Positions 1-8,046 of a stretch of DNA of 57,092 nt are shown here, one piece after another. Source of the DNA: Myxococcota bacterium (GTDB lineage: Bacteria > Myxococcota > JAJVIH01). The DNA lies in assembly GCA_022072125.1 (NCBI GenBank), contig JAJVIH010000052.1, forward strand, positions 1-57,092. The letters run 5' to 3'. The position numbers and the translations under genes were made by a program. Under the pieces are notes generated by a model. That model saw nothing but the letters and a program-made list of their open reading frames with translations. It had not been told where the DNA came from and made no database searches. Within the stretch, counting starts at the first letter, position 1; the number at the start of each line of letters is the position of its first letter.

Positions 1-493
1 CCGGCAGCAGCGGCCACTCGCGAATGAGCCGCATCGGCAGAACATCTTCACCCGGCAGCGGCGACGGCGGACGCAGCGCGTGCGTATGTGGATGGCCATC
101 CTCCCATACCGTCACCAGATCGCGGCGGTCGTAACCGCAGAACCGTTCCGTTTTTTTACCCCGCGGATTTTCCGCATCGCCGTGAACGCCAGTCGCCACG
201 CGGTCCCGCGTTTTTTCCCTGCCGCTGGTGATGCGAAGCGCCGCAACCGTTTGGTGATCAAACCGGAGATTGCGGATCGCCTCCGGAAGAATGTGGTGAA
301 GGGTCGGGGATTGGAACTTGCGGAGATCGGATCGCTCCATTGACGGAACGTCATCATGACGTTTCGTCAACAGGACGGCGGAGAAAATCCCAGCGCGCAG
401 CCAGGTGTTGAATCGTCCGCCCGCCGCCGCGAGCGCCGCCACGATGGCGGCGACCAGCGCGCCCGGGATGGATATCGTGAATTTGTCAATCAT
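1..493 (-). CDS. Unknown membrane-anchored protein, 3' end cut by window edge
   Basis: A frame opens at an ATG at 493 and stays open for 164 codons to the left edge, so the gene is incomplete. The start is preceded by a strong AAGGAG ribosome site seven bases upstream, which is why I accept this start. Residues about 9-26 are a run of Ile, Ala, Leu, Val and Gly that would form a membrane anchor or uncleaved signal, and a second weaker hydrophobic stretch follows at about 31-41. The remainder is polar and rich in Arg, His and Pro, with an HPHTH motif near residue 135. I recognise no family. Codons 42-52 hold a 31-base near-perfect inverted repeat. Third-position GC is a little lower than in the genes to the right. 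Confidence 0.7.
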   Translation of the reverse strand, partial: MIDKFTISIPGALVAAIVAALAAAGGRFNTWLRAGIFSAVLLTKRHDDVPSMERSDLRKFQSPTLHHILPEAIRNLRFDHQTVAALRITSGREKTRDRVATGVHGDAENPRGKKTERFCGYDRRDLVTVWEDGHPHTHALRPPSPLPGEDVLPMRLIREWPLLP

Positions 494-550
494 GTGATTC
501 TCCTTTCAGAGGGCTCCTTTCGTGGGGGCGGGATTCGATTTTCCCGTTGG

Positions 551-684
551 CCCATGCTCATTTTTGAACGGCGGAGCGAGACCGTGATGGCGCTCGTCTA
601 CCCATGCTGATTCCGGCATGGTGAGGCGAGACCATGTGTTCCCGTCTACCCATGCTCATCCCTGATTATGGTGATTTTCATGGG
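551..684. repeat. Three degenerate tandem repeats of about 49 bases
   Basis: Three units begin at 551, 601 and 649, each with CCCATGCT followed by (C/G)AT. The first two share a central GCGAGACC and an end CGTCTA; the third unit decays after about 35 bases. They lie in a gene-free stretch between the divergent-side leader of the partial gene (start 493) and the terminator of the dehydrogenase operon. No open frame crosses them convincingly. Function unknown. Confidence 0.5.
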
Positions 685-760
685 CATCCGGACAAAAATC
701 GGCTTTCCGCTGATTTTCCGCGGACCTGCACGCGACCAAAACCCGCGCCCTGTCGCCTTT

Positions 761-780
761 TGTCACCATTCAAGGTGACA
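761..780. promoter_or_regulatory. Short inverted repeat, possible operator
   Basis: TGTCACC and GGTGACA form a perfect 7-base inverted repeat with a 6-base spacer. It is the right size for a dimeric regulator site, and it lies about 270 bases upstream of the start of the leftward partial gene. No promoter elements can be placed around it with confidence, so the regulatory reading is a guess. Confidence 0.2.
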
Positions 781-898
781 CGCGCGGGCAGCAAAAAACC
801 GTTCTGAGCGGGGAAGCGCGGGGATGGAGCAGCGGTGTTGCGCCGTGAATTTCAATGAATCGTCAACGCCGCGCCGGAAGCGCGCGGATGCGGTTCGC

Positions 899-936
899 GG
901 AAAAACAAAAATCCCCGCGTGGAATCACGCGGGGAT
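899..936 (-). terminator. Rho-independent terminator after the dehydrogenase operon
   Basis: On the minus strand an 11-base perfect stem (ATCCCCGCGTG with its complement, 4-base loop, 911-936) runs directly into a T-rich tract (899-910). It lies about 90 bases beyond the dehydrogenase stop codon and closes the three-gene minus-strand operon. Confidence 0.85.
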
Positions 937-1026
937 GAAGCGGGAGGCGCGAAGCGCCAGGATCGTGACGCGATCACGGCGGGCTTCACGGGGCGGGGAA
1001 GGGACATCGCCCCGGCGGCGGAGAAA

Positions 1027-2133
1027 TCACCCCAGCCTGCGGTAGGACATCGCCTCGGCGACACGCTGCTTGGCCAGCGCCACGGCGGCTTCGCGGGGCA
1101 TCTGCTTGTGCTCCGCCGCCAGCTTGAGCACCTCGCGCGTGTTGTCGGAGATCTTCTCGGTGATCTGATCAAACGCCTGGCGCTGCGACCCGCCTGCGTA
1201 TTCCACCGCCGCGCAGATGACGCCGCCGGCGTTGCAGACAAAATCCGGCACGCTGAGAATCCCCGCCGCGTGCATCATGCGCTCGGCCAGCGCGGTCGCC
1301 GGGATATTGGCGCCCTGCAGTACAATCTTGCACTGCAACAACGCCACGTTGTGCTCGGTGATGACATCCGGACGGGCGGCGGGAACAAAGAGATCGCAGG
1401 GGACCCGGATGATCGCGTCACGATCCAGCACCTTGCCCTTGCCGTAGCCGGTCACGTTGTTGTGCTTGCGCCGGTGGCTGATCAACTCCTCGATATCCAG
1501 CCCTTCCGGATTGACCAGCGCGCCATCCACGTCGGAAACCCCCACAACCACGGCGCCCTTCTTGACCAGGTAACGGGCGGCGTGCTGACCAACATTGCCG
1601 AAGCCCTGGATGGTGATCTTCGCCCCTTCCATCTTGATGCCGGAAAACTCGCAGGCGACCTCCGCAGCCACCGCGCAGCCCCACCCCGTGGCGCCGATCT
1701 GATCGAGCGGGATGCCGCCGAGCACCCGCGACAGCCCCACCGAGCGGCCGATTTCATCCCGCACCCACGCCATGCAGGTTTCGTCGGTGCCCATGTCGGG
1801 GCCGGGGATATAGGTCTTGATATTGGCGATGGCGCGCGCGAACGAGCGGATCAGCGCCTGTTTGTTGGGCGCGGACGGATCCGCGAGGATGGCCGATTTG
1901 CCGCCGCCATGGGGAATCTGCGCCAGCGCGTTTTTCCAGGTCATGGCGCGGGCCAGGCGGAAAACCTCGGTCGTGGTGACGTCGGGCGCCATGCGGATGC
2001 CGCCGATGGCCGGGCCCGATGCGGAGTTGTCCACCACCACGATGCCCTTCAGGCCCACCCGGGGCTCGTAGACGTAGGTGACCTGCTCGGGGCCGTATTC
2101 ATCGGACAGGCGCTCGAAGACAAATTCGGACAT
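1027..2133 (-). CDS. Glu/Leu/Phe/Val dehydrogenase
   Basis: This NAD(P)-dependent amino-acid dehydrogenase oxidatively deaminates an amino acid, probably a branched-chain one, to its 2-oxo acid; the exact substrate cannot be read off. The 368-residue length fits the leucine/valine dehydrogenase branch rather than the ~450-residue glutamate dehydrogenases. Visible motifs are the substrate-binding and catalytic lysines in MTWKNALAQIPHGGGKSAI, the GPDMGTDE loop with the catalytic Asp, and a Rossmann motif GFGNVGQH. The ATG at 2133 has GGAG upstream; a TTG five codons earlier would place that site inside the gene. It is the last gene of an operon with the PHA-like and superoxide reductase genes (25-base gap) and is followed by a terminator. 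Confidence 0.9.
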   Translation of the reverse strand: MSEFVFERLSDEYGPEQVTYVYEPRVGLKGIVVVDNSASGPAIGGIRMAPDVTTTEVFRLARAMTWKNALAQIPHGGGKSAILADPSAPNKQALIRSFARAIANIKTYIPGPDMGTDETCMAWVRDEIGRSVGLSRVLGGIPLDQIGATGWGCAVAAEVACEFSGIKMEGAKITIQGFGNVGQHAARYLVKKGAVVVGVSDVDGALVNPEGLDIEELISHRRKHNNVTGYGKGKVLDRDAIIRVPCDLFVPAARPDVITEHNVALLQCKIVLQGANIPATALAERMMHAAGILSVPDFVCNAGGVICAAVEYAGGSQRQAFDQITEKISDNTREVLKLAAEHKQMPREAAVALAKQRVAEAMSYRRLG

Positions 2134-2158
2134 GACGTGCTCCTTCAATCAGCGGACA

Positions 2159-2452
2159 TCAGGGAAAGGCCTTCGCCAGCTCCTGCTCCAGAACCCGCGA
2201 AATCACCGGTTTGAACATGACAAAACGGAACGGAATCTCCAGTTGCAGCACCACCTTGCCGGCGAGCACGATGACCTCGCCATCGCCGCCCATCAGGCTC
2301 AGGCGCGCGTGATCCGGCCTGTCCCAACTCAACTGGGGGTTGTAGTCCTTGTACCTGGCGGCGTAGCCGTCCAGGGTCTCCCGCGCGACGCGGCAGGCTT
2401 CATCGTGGGGAAGGCTGTGCGGGCGCTCCAGAATCAGGTTGGGCTTGCCCAT
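2159..2452 (-). CDS. Polyhydroxyalkanoic-acid-system-like small protein
   Basis: A 97-residue protein whose pattern (start with an RPHSLP-like strand, then a long helix, then alternating beta strands ending in a C-terminal helix with VLEQEL) resembles the putative polyhydroxyalkanoic acid system family. That family has no proven biochemical role and is not limited to PHA makers. There is no signal peptide. Its ATG overlaps the stop codon of the superoxide reductase gene by one base, so translation is probably coupled, and the dehydrogenase start lies 25 bases downstream. The family assignment is by eye and moderate. Confidence 0.6.
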   Translation of the reverse strand: MGKPNLILERPHSLPHDEACRVARETLDGYAARYKDYNPQLSWDRPDHARLSLMGGDGEVIVLAGKVVLQLEIPFRFVMFKPVISRVLEQELAKAFP

Positions 2453-3006
2453 CAGGCGTCCTCCGGCGTCACCGTGACGGAATTTTTCCAGACCCCGTGC
2501 AGGTTGCAGGACTCGTACACGTCAATCGCCGTGGGTTTGTCGAAAACCAGGGCCAGGCTGACCCAGGCCACGGAGGAACGCGGGCCGAACTCAGCGCCGC
2601 CCAGGTAAGTGTCGCCCTCGAAAATGGATATCCACTCGATATAATGCCCTTCGATCATGGGGTGGGCGGAACCCTCGCCGACGGAAATGGTCAGCACCAC
2701 TTCCTTGCCCTTGCGGACCTTGTTGGAGAATTCGATTTTGGGAGAATGTTTGTCGGCGGCCTTGACCTTGGGATTTTTGGGCGGCGTGGTTTCGCGCGGG
2801 TTCACGTATTTGCGCGCGGACAAGTTCTGGCCGCCCACCCGGACCCCGCCGGTCCGGGGAGCCGGAGGATATCCTTCCGCCTTGCCTTCCGGCGGCGCGC
2901 CGGGCTTGGCGGCGGGAGGCGATTCATCCCGCGCCTGGGCGAGAGCGGGGATCATCAACCCACCGGCGGCGGCGGTTCCCAACTGGATGAAATCACGGCG
3001 CTTCAT
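2452..3006 (-). CDS. Tat-exported superoxide reductase (neelaredoxin-like)
   Basis: It reduces superoxide to hydrogen peroxide without making oxygen, at a mononuclear iron centre. The 184-residue protein starts with a twin-arginine signal (RRDFIQLG, then a hydrophobic stretch to ALAQA at about residue 25), followed by a Pro/Ala/Lys linker to about residue 80 and the SOR domain. All five expected iron ligands are visible: His87 (in DKHSP), His115 and His121 (HPMIEGH), Cys167 and His170 (CNLHG). Lys86 matches the catalytic lysine, while the usual neighbouring Glu is Asp85. The desulforedoxin N-domain is absent. The ATG at 3006 has GGAG upstream; an ATG six codons earlier precedes that site. It is first gene of the operon. 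Confidence 0.88.
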   Translation of the reverse strand: MKRRDFIQLGTAAAGGLMIPALAQARDESPPAAKPGAPPEGKAEGYPPAPRTGGVRVGGQNLSARKYVNPRETTPPKNPKVKAADKHSPKIEFSNKVRKGKEVVLTISVGEGSAHPMIEGHYIEWISIFEGDTYLGGAEFGPRSSVAWVSLALVFDKPTAIDVYESCNLHGVWKNSVTVTPEDA

Positions 3007-3147
3007 GGGGAACTCCTGATGCATCGGCTGCCGGGTACTTAGTCTTCTTGGCGGCGAAACACAAGCAAAAGATGTGACGCGCCGCGTAAGGAAAAATGGG
3101 CCTTCGCGGGCTTCATGACTGATTAAACATTCAGTTTCGCGGCGAAG

Positions 3148-3180
3148 AAAAAACCCGCGTGGTTTCCCGGCGCGGGTTTT
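3148..3180 (-). terminator. Terminator at the end of the ribosomal-protein block
   Basis: Minus-strand stem AAACCCGCG/CGCGGGTTT (3151-3159 with 3171-3179) with an 11-base loop followed by TTTTTTC. It sits just beyond the rplQ stop codon and ends the long leftward translation operon. Confidence 0.8.
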
Positions 3181-3192
3181 GTCCCTGGAAAT

Positions 3193-3627
3193 TTATTCGC
3201 TGGCTTTGGAGGCTTCGGATTCGCCGGCGTCCTTGTTTTCGCCCTTGTCTTCGCCATTGTTTTCCGGTTCCTTGCGGACCACCAGTTCGATGATCGCCAT
3301 TTCCGCGGCGTCGCCGGGACGGCGGCCCAGGCGATAGATGCGGGTGTATCCGCCGGCGCGGCTGGAGAAACGCGGCGCGATGTCATCGAAGAGCTTGCCC
3401 ACCATGCGATCGGCGCCCAGGCGGCGGCTGGCGAGGCGGCGGCTGGCTTCGTTGTCGCGCTTGCCCAGGGTGATCAGGGGCTCCGCGAACATGCGCAGTT
3501 CCTTGGCCTTGGGCAGGGTGGTGGTGATGCGCTCGTGCTCGAACAGGTTCGAGGCCATGTTGCGGAGGGTCGCCTTGCGGTGCGACGAATTGCGGCTCAG
3601 TTGCCGCCCGGACTTCAGGTGACGCAT
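3193..3627 (-). CDS. rplQ: 50S ribosomal protein L17
   Basis: It is a large-subunit protein near the peptide exit tunnel. The N-terminus [19 protein letters not shown] is the family hallmark, and the core to about residue 120 is of normal length. A hydrophilic tail rich in Glu, Lys, Asp and Ser extends it to 144 residues, against about 127 in E. coli. It is the last gene of the alpha group, 18 bases after rpoA and followed by a terminator. Confidence 0.97.
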   Translation of the reverse strand: MRHLKSGRQLSRNSSHRKATLRNMASNLFEHERITTTLPKAKELRMFAEPLITLGKRDNEASRRLASRRLGADRMVGKLFDDIAPRFSSRAGGYTRIYRLGRRPGDAAEMAIIELVVRKEPENNGEDKGENKDAGESEASKASE

Positions 3628-3645
3628 GACGGAATCCTTCCCGGA

Positions 3646-4674
3646 TTACGATTGGGCCGGTTCGCGCGGGCGCGGCGGCTCGCGGGGGGGCCAGTTGTCC
3701 AGTTTCATGCCGAGGCTCAGGCCCAGGTTGGTCAGCACTTCCTTGATTTCCTTCAGGGATTTGCGGCCGAAGTTCTTGGTTTTGAGCATTTCGGCTTCGG
3801 TTTTCTGCACCAAGTCGCCAATGCGGCGGATATTGGCGTTCTGCAGACAGTTGGCCGAGCGCACCGACAGTTCGAGTTCGTCCACCGAGCGCAGCAGCAC
3901 CTCGTTGATGGACGATCCTTCCTGCGGAGCCTCGCGCGGGACCGGCTCTTCATCCTCCTCGAAGTTGATGAAGATGGTGAGCTGGTCCTTGAGAATGCGC
4001 GCGGCGTAGGCCACGGCGTCCTGCGGATCGACGCCGCCGTTGGTCCAGACCTCCAGGGTCAGCTTGTCGTAGTCGGTGCGCTGGCCCACGCGGGCGTTGG
4101 ACACCGTGTAGTTGACGCGGCGGATCGGGCCGTAGATGGCGTCAATCGGGATGACGCCGATGGGCTGGTTTTCCTGCTTGTTCTGATCGGCGGCGACATA
4201 CCCGCGGCCGTAACCGGTCTGCAGTTCAATCAAGACCTTGCCGCCATCGGAGACCGAGGCGATATGGTGATCGGGATTGAGCACGCGGATATCCGGCGGG
4301 CACTGGATATCCTTCGCGCGGATGACCGCCGGTCCCTTGACCTCGATGCGCAGGGTGCGGGGCTCGGTGGCGAAGCCCTGCAGGGCCACGCCCTTGAGGT
4401 TCAGGATGATGTCGGTGACATCCTCGGTGACATCGGGGATGCTGGTGAATTCGTGCAACACGCCTTCGATGCGCACCGAGGTGATGGCGGTTCCATAGAT
4501 GGACGAGATCAGGATGCGGCGCAGCGCGTTGCCGATGGTCAGGCCGAAGCCCCGCTCCAGCGGCTCGGCGACGAACTTGCCGTAGGTGGAAGTCAGCGAC
4601 TTCTTGTCCGGCGACAGCGCCTTTGGCTTGATCAGGCCCTTCCAGTTCTGCTGCTTGATATCCACGGTGGACAT
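3646..4674 (-). CDS. rpoA: RNA polymerase alpha subunit
   Basis: The subunit nucleates RNA polymerase assembly and contacts upstream promoter DNA and activators. The 342-residue length is close to the usual 320-340. The N-terminal dimerisation domain includes [20 protein letters not shown], and after an acidic linker ([13 protein letters not shown] region, ~230-250) the C-terminal domain shows the helix-hairpin-helix NIRRIGDL and FGRKSLKEI. The tail is rich in Pro and Arg. It follows rpsD by 17 bases, the classic alpha-operon arrangement. Confidence 0.98.
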   Translation of the reverse strand: MSTVDIKQQNWKGLIKPKALSPDKKSLTSTYGKFVAEPLERGFGLTIGNALRRILISSIYGTAITSVRIEGVLHEFTSIPDVTEDVTDIILNLKGVALQGFATEPRTLRIEVKGPAVIRAKDIQCPPDIRVLNPDHHIASVSDGGKVLIELQTGYGRGYVAADQNKQENQPIGVIPIDAIYGPIRRVNYTVSNARVGQRTDYDKLTLEVWTNGGVDPQDAVAYAARILKDQLTIFINFEEDEEPVPREAPQEGSSINEVLLRSVDELELSVRSANCLQNANIRRIGDLVQKTEAEMLKTKNFGRKSLKEIKEVLTNLGLSLGMKLDNWPPREPPRPREPAQS

Positions 4675-4691
4675 GGAGTTCTCCTCGGAAA

Positions 4692-5348
4692 TTAGCGGGA
4701 GTACAATTCGATGATGAGCTGTTCGCGCAAGGGGAGTTGAAGCTCCTCGCGCACGGGCTGGCCGAGCAGGACGCCGGAAAATTCCGCGGCGTTCAACTCC
4801 AGCCAGGAAGGCATGCTGCGCTTTTTCGCGACTTCGAGATTTTCCTGGAATTTCTTGCTGCTCCGGCTGCGCTCGCGCAGGGTGATCTTGCTGCCCGGCT
4901 TCACGACAATGGACGGGATGGTCACCTTGCGTCCGTCAATGGCGAAGTGGCCATGGCTGACCATCTGACGGGCCTCGCGGCGGGTGTTGGCGAACCCCAG
5001 GCGGAACACCAGATTGTCCATGCGGGTTTCCAGCATCTGCATCAGGGTGTCGCCGGTGTTGCCGGTGCGGCGTCCGGCTTCCGCGAAGATGCGGCGGAAC
5101 TGTTTTTCCTGGATGCCGTAAATGCGCTTGGCTTTCTGCTTTTCGCGCAGGCGCACGGCATAGTCGGACATCTTCGAGCGGTTCTGGCCGTGCTGTCCTG
5201 GCGGATAGGCGCGGCGTTCGATGGCGCATTTGTCGGTGAAGCAGCGATCGCCCTTGAGCATCAGCTTGGAGATTTCGCGCTTGTTGTCCTGCTCGCGGAA
5301 CGAGTCGCGGCGGCATTGATGGCATGCTGAACCAGTGAAACGGGACAC
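4692..5348 (-). CDS. rpsD: 30S ribosomal protein S4, zinc-type with N-terminal insertion
   Basis: S4 nucleates assembly of the small subunit body. I start it at a GTG (5348) with AAGGAG upstream because the family begins (M)SRFTG; the longer upstream frame overlaps rpsK and has no family similarity. The protein is 218 residues. It keeps the four cysteines of the zinc form (CHQC, then CFTDKC), but the loop between the two pairs is about ten residues longer than in typical zinc-type S4. The S4 RNA-binding domain is visible from about residue 100 ([20 protein letters not shown]). Confidence 0.95.
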   Translation of the reverse strand: MSRFTGSACHQCRRDSFREQDNKREISKLMLKGDRCFTDKCAIERRAYPPGQHGQNRSKMSDYAVRLREKQKAKRIYGIQEKQFRRIFAEAGRRTGNTGDTLMQMLETRMDNLVFRLGFANTRREARQMVSHGHFAIDGRKVTIPSIVVKPGSKITLRERSRSSKKFQENLEVAKKRSMPSWLELNAAEFSGVLLGQPVREELQLPLREQLIIELYSR

Positions 5349-5370
5349 TTGAGTTCTCCTTGACCTGAAA

Positions 5371-5784
5371 TCAGACGCGGCGGCGCTTGGGCGGGCGGCA
5401 GCCGTTGTGGGGAATCGGGGTGACGTCGCGGATGGAAGTAACGCGCAGGCCTGCGGACGACAGGGCGCGCACGGCGGATTCACGTCCGGCGCCGGGGCCG
5501 CTGACTTCCACGGAGACCGTCTTCAGGCCGTGATCCTTGGCGCGGCGGGCGGCTTCCTCGGAAGCCACCTGGGCGGCGAAGGGGGTGCTCTTGCGGCTGC
5601 CGCGGAAACCGCGGGCGCCGGCGCTGCACCACGACAGGGTGTTTCCGCCCGCGTCGGTGATGGTGATCATCGTATTGTTGAACGATGAATAGATATGCAC
5701 CACGCCGACGGCGACGTTCTTCTTGACCTTTTTCTTGGGCGACTTCTCCGCCGCGCCAGATGCGGGTTTCTGAGCCTTGGCCAC
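5371..5784 (-). CDS. rpsK: 30S ribosomal protein S11
   Basis: It is a platform protein of the small subunit near the mRNA exit. The 137-residue protein has the characteristic [32 protein letters not shown] and C-terminal [13 protein letters not shown] motifs. The N-terminal ~22 residues are a Lys/Pro/Ala-rich extension. It follows rpsM by 23 bases. Confidence 0.98.
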   Translation of the reverse strand: MAKAQKPASGAAEKSPKKKVKKNVAVGVVHIYSSFNNTMITITDAGGNTLSWCSAGARGFRGSRKSTPFAAQVASEEAARRAKDHGLKTVSVEVSGPGAGRESAVRALSSAGLRVTSIRDVTPIPHNGCRPPKRRRV

Positions 5785-5807
5785 GATCCGTTCTCCTTAG
5801 CAGTCCG

Positions 5808-6173
5808 TTATTTCTTGCTGGTGATGGCGCGGCGCGGGCCCTTGCGGGTGCGCGCGTTGGTGTGGGTGCGCTGGCCGCGGACGGGCAGCCCCTTGCGGTG
5901 GCGGATGCCCCGGTAGCAGGAAATGTCGCGCAGGCGCTTGATGTTCATCTGCACGATGCGGCGCAGATCGCCTTCCACCTTGTACTGGGTGTCGAGCAGT
6001 TCGCGGATCTTGCGAACCTCCTCCTCGGTCAAATCATCGGTGCGCTTGCTTTCGGGAATGCCCAGATCGTTGATGATCTTCCATGCGGTGGGGCGGCCGA
6101 TGCCGTAGATATACGTCAGCGCAACGCCGATGCGTTTGTTTTTCGGAAGGTCAATGCCTGCGATACGCGCCAT
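5808..6173 (-). CDS. rpsM: 30S ribosomal protein S13
   Basis: It sits in the head of the small subunit and contacts the P-site tRNA and the large subunit. The 121 residues start [15 protein letters not shown] and contain the helix-two-turn-helix region ([10 protein letters not shown]) and the basic tail with [18 protein letters not shown]. First base of the start lies 32 bases after the rpmJ stop. Confidence 0.98.
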   Translation of the reverse strand: MARIAGIDLPKNKRIGVALTYIYGIGRPTAWKIINDLGIPESKRTDDLTEEEVRKIRELLDTQYKVEGDLRRIVQMNIKRLRDISCYRGIRHRKGLPVRGQRTHTNARTRKGPRRAITSKK

Positions 6174-6205
6174 GGTCTCGTCTCCTTGGTCTCTCTAGCT
6201 CGCGG

Positions 6206-6319
6206 TCAACCCTGACGCTGTTTGTGACGGGGGTTTTCGCAAATCACGCGCACAACGCCCTTGCGCCGGATGACGCGGCATTTGTCGCAAATCGGTTTCA
6301 CGGAAGCTCGAACCTTCAT
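6206..6319 (-). CDS. rpmJ: 50S ribosomal protein L36
   Basis: A 37-residue protein, [14 protein letters not shown] at its N-terminus, with the zinc ligands Cys11, Cys14, Cys27 and His32 of the zinc-binding form. AAGGAGAGGC lies upstream of the ATG at 6319. It lies between infA and rpsM, the usual place. Confidence 0.96.
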   Translation of the reverse strand: MKVRASVKPICDKCRVIRRKGVVRVICENPRHKQRQG

Positions 6320-6352
6320 TTTCGCCTCTCCTTGGCGGAACACTCCCGCGCC

Positions 6353-6574
6353 TTATTTGGCGCGGTAGACAATGCGTCCGCGGTTCAAATCGTAACGGGA
6401 CAACTCCAGCGTCACCTTGTCGCCGGGAAGAATGCGGATGTAATGCATCCGCATCTTGCCGGAAATATGGGCCAGCACGCGGTGCCCGTTCGGCAACTCC
6501 ACCCGGAACATGGCGTTGGGCAACGGCTCCACCACCGTGCCTTCCACCTGTATGGATTCTTCCTTGTCCGACAC
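6353..6574 (-). CDS. infA: Translation initiation factor IF-1
   Basis: It binds the ribosomal A site during initiation. The 73-residue OB-fold protein has the family motifs [18 protein letters not shown] and [20 protein letters not shown] place the start at a GTG (6574) with AAAGGA upstream; the first residues SDKEESIQ align with other IF-1 proteins, whereas the longer frame runs into the hairpin and the end of map. The use of GTG and a hairpin leader may lower its expression. Confidence 0.95.
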   Translation of the reverse strand: MSDKEESIQVEGTVVEPLPNAMFRVELPNGHRVLAHISGKMRMHYIRILPGDKVTLELSRYDLNRGRIVYRAK

Positions 6575-6596
6575 TGCGTTCAGTCCTTTGTCCCCC

Positions 6597-6617
6597 GCCC
6601 CGCCTTCACAGCGGGGC
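6597..6617 (-). other. Hairpin in the map-infA intercistronic gap
   Basis: GCCCCGC and GCGGGGC pair perfectly with a 7-base loop in the mRNA between map and infA, about 20 bases upstream of the infA start. There is no T-tract, so it is not a terminator; a processing or stability element is possible. Confidence 0.4.
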
Positions 6618-6630
6618 GCAAGACCATACA

Positions 6631-7386
6631 CTATTCCTTCCGGCTTGACAAGATGTCCGGACCATTTTTTGTGATGGCCACCGAATGCTCGAAATGGGCC
6701 GACCAGCGCCGGTCTTTCGTCACCGCCGTCCAGCCGTCCTTCAGCACCTCGATCTCGTGGCCGCCCAGGCAAATCATGGGCTCCAGGGCCAGCACCATGC
6801 CTTCCTTGAGTTTGACGCCCATTCCCGGGCGCCCGTAATTGGCCACCTGCGGGGGCTCGTGCGGCTTGCGGCCGATGCCGTGTCCGACAAAATCCCGCAC
6901 CACCGAAAACCCCGCCGCTTCGGCGTGGGTCTGGATGGCGTGACCGATGTCGCCCAGGTACTTGCCGGGGACCATCTGCTCAATCCCCAAATACAGGCAT
7001 TCCCGGGTCACGGTCACCAGTTGGTCAATGCGCGGTTCCACCTTGCCGATGCGAATCGTGCGCGCGTGGTCGCCGTAGTAACCCTTCCAGCACACCCCGA
7101 AGTCTATGCCGCAGATATCGCCTTCCTTCAGCACCACCTTTTCGGAGGGGATGCCGTGGACCACCACTTCGTTCAGTTCGACGACCAGCGACTTGGGAAA
7201 TCCGTACAGCCCCTTGAACGCGGGGATTCCCTTCCGCTTGCGGCAAGCCGCCTCGGCGATGCGATCCAGTTCGGCGGTGGACACGCCCGGCGCCATGGCC
7301 TTTTCGACCTCGTCGAGAACCTCGACCACGATCTGATTGGCCTCCCGCATGAGTTCGATCTCGGCGGAAGACTTCAGCGTGATCAT
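6631..7386 (-). CDS. map: Methionine aminopeptidase type I
   Basis: It removes the initiator methionine from nascent proteins in the cytosol. The 251-residue protein begins [17 protein letters not shown]. The expected metal ligands are visible: Asp in GIDFGV, Asp in YYGDHART, His in GHGIG, Glu in LALEPMI and Glu in HFEHSVAI. The substrate His lies in VVHGIPS. The start lies one base beyond the adk stop codon, so it is probably translationally coupled. Confidence 0.96.
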   Translation of the reverse strand: MITLKSSAEIELMREANQIVVEVLDEVEKAMAPGVSTAELDRIAEAACRKRKGIPAFKGLYGFPKSLVVELNEVVVHGIPSEKVVLKEGDICGIDFGVCWKGYYGDHARTIRIGKVEPRIDQLVTVTRECLYLGIEQMVPGKYLGDIGHAIQTHAEAAGFSVVRDFVGHGIGRKPHEPPQVANYGRPGMGVKLKEGMVLALEPMICLGGHEIEVLKDGWTAVTKDRRWSAHFEHSVAITKNGPDILSSRKE

Positions 7387-7387
7387 T

Positions 7388-8032
7388 TCAGGCTTCGATG
7401 GCACGGACGATCCCCTCGAAGATCGCGCTGGTATCTCCAGTTCCCGGAACATTCCTCAACAACCCCTTGCGGGTGTAAAATTCAATCAGCGGCGCGGTGT
7501 TCTTGACGTACACATCCAGGCGGTTGCGGATGACTTCTTCCTTGTCGTCGTCGCGCTGGACGGTGGTCCCGCCGCATTTGTCGCAAACGCCTTCCACCCG
7601 GGTCGGCGCGAGAAAAACATTATATGTCGCTCCGCAGTTGACACACACGCGGCGGCCCGACAGGCGCTGAATGATCTCTTCCGGCCCTGCCAGCAGCGAG
7701 ACCACCGCCGTCAACGGCCGGTTGATGGCCGCCAGCATGGCTTCCAGCGCTTCCGCCTGGGGAATGGTGCGCGGGAAACCATCGAGAATGAAGCCCTTCG
7801 CGGTATCGGCGTCCTTCAGCCGTTCGCGGATCAGACCGATCACCACCTCGTCGCTGACCAGTTCGCCGCGATCCATGAACGACTTGGCTTGCAGCCCCAG
7901 GGCGGTTCCAGCAGCGACCGCGGCGCGCAGCATGTTTCCGGTGGACAACTGGGGAATGCCGTATTTGACCACCAGGCGTTCGGCCTGGGTGCCCTTCCCC
8001 GCCCCCGGCGGCCCGAGAAGAATCAGGTTCAT
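7388..8032 (-). CDS. adk: Adenylate kinase, zinc-containing lid
   Basis: It converts AMP and ATP to two ADP. The 214-residue long-form enzyme starts MNLILLGPPGAGKGTQA with the P-loop, has the NMP-binding segment LSTGNMLR and the catalytic FPRT motif in LDGFPRT. The lid domain carries four cysteines (CVNC and CDKC), the zinc-binding lid seen in many Gram-positive and deep-branching bacteria. The ATG at 8032 has GGAG nine bases upstream; the longer upstream frame overlaps secY and is spurious. Confidence 0.97.
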   Translation of the reverse strand: MNLILLGPPGAGKGTQAERLVVKYGIPQLSTGNMLRAAVAAGTALGLQAKSFMDRGELVSDEVVIGLIRERLKDADTAKGFILDGFPRTIPQAEALEAMLAAINRPLTAVVSLLAGPEEIIQRLSGRRVCVNCGATYNVFLAPTRVEGVCDKCGGTTVQRDDDKEEVIRNRLDVYVKNTAPLIEFYTRKGLLRNVPGTGDTSAIFEGIVRAIEA

Positions 8033-8046
8033 CGGCGGCGCTCCGG

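Noticed and set aside
551-684. CRISPR array
   Set aside because: The units are degenerate, only three, and lack constant repeats with unique spacers; no cas gene is in the window.
919-2214. A 431-codon plus-strand frame opposite the dehydrogenase
   Set aside because: It starts inside the operon terminator and mirrors the dehydrogenase gene; composition is that of a shadow frame.
5349-5483. N-terminal extension of S4 (45 more codons)
   Set aside because: The extension overlaps rpsK, is unlike any S4, and a GTG with AAGGAG gives the standard start.
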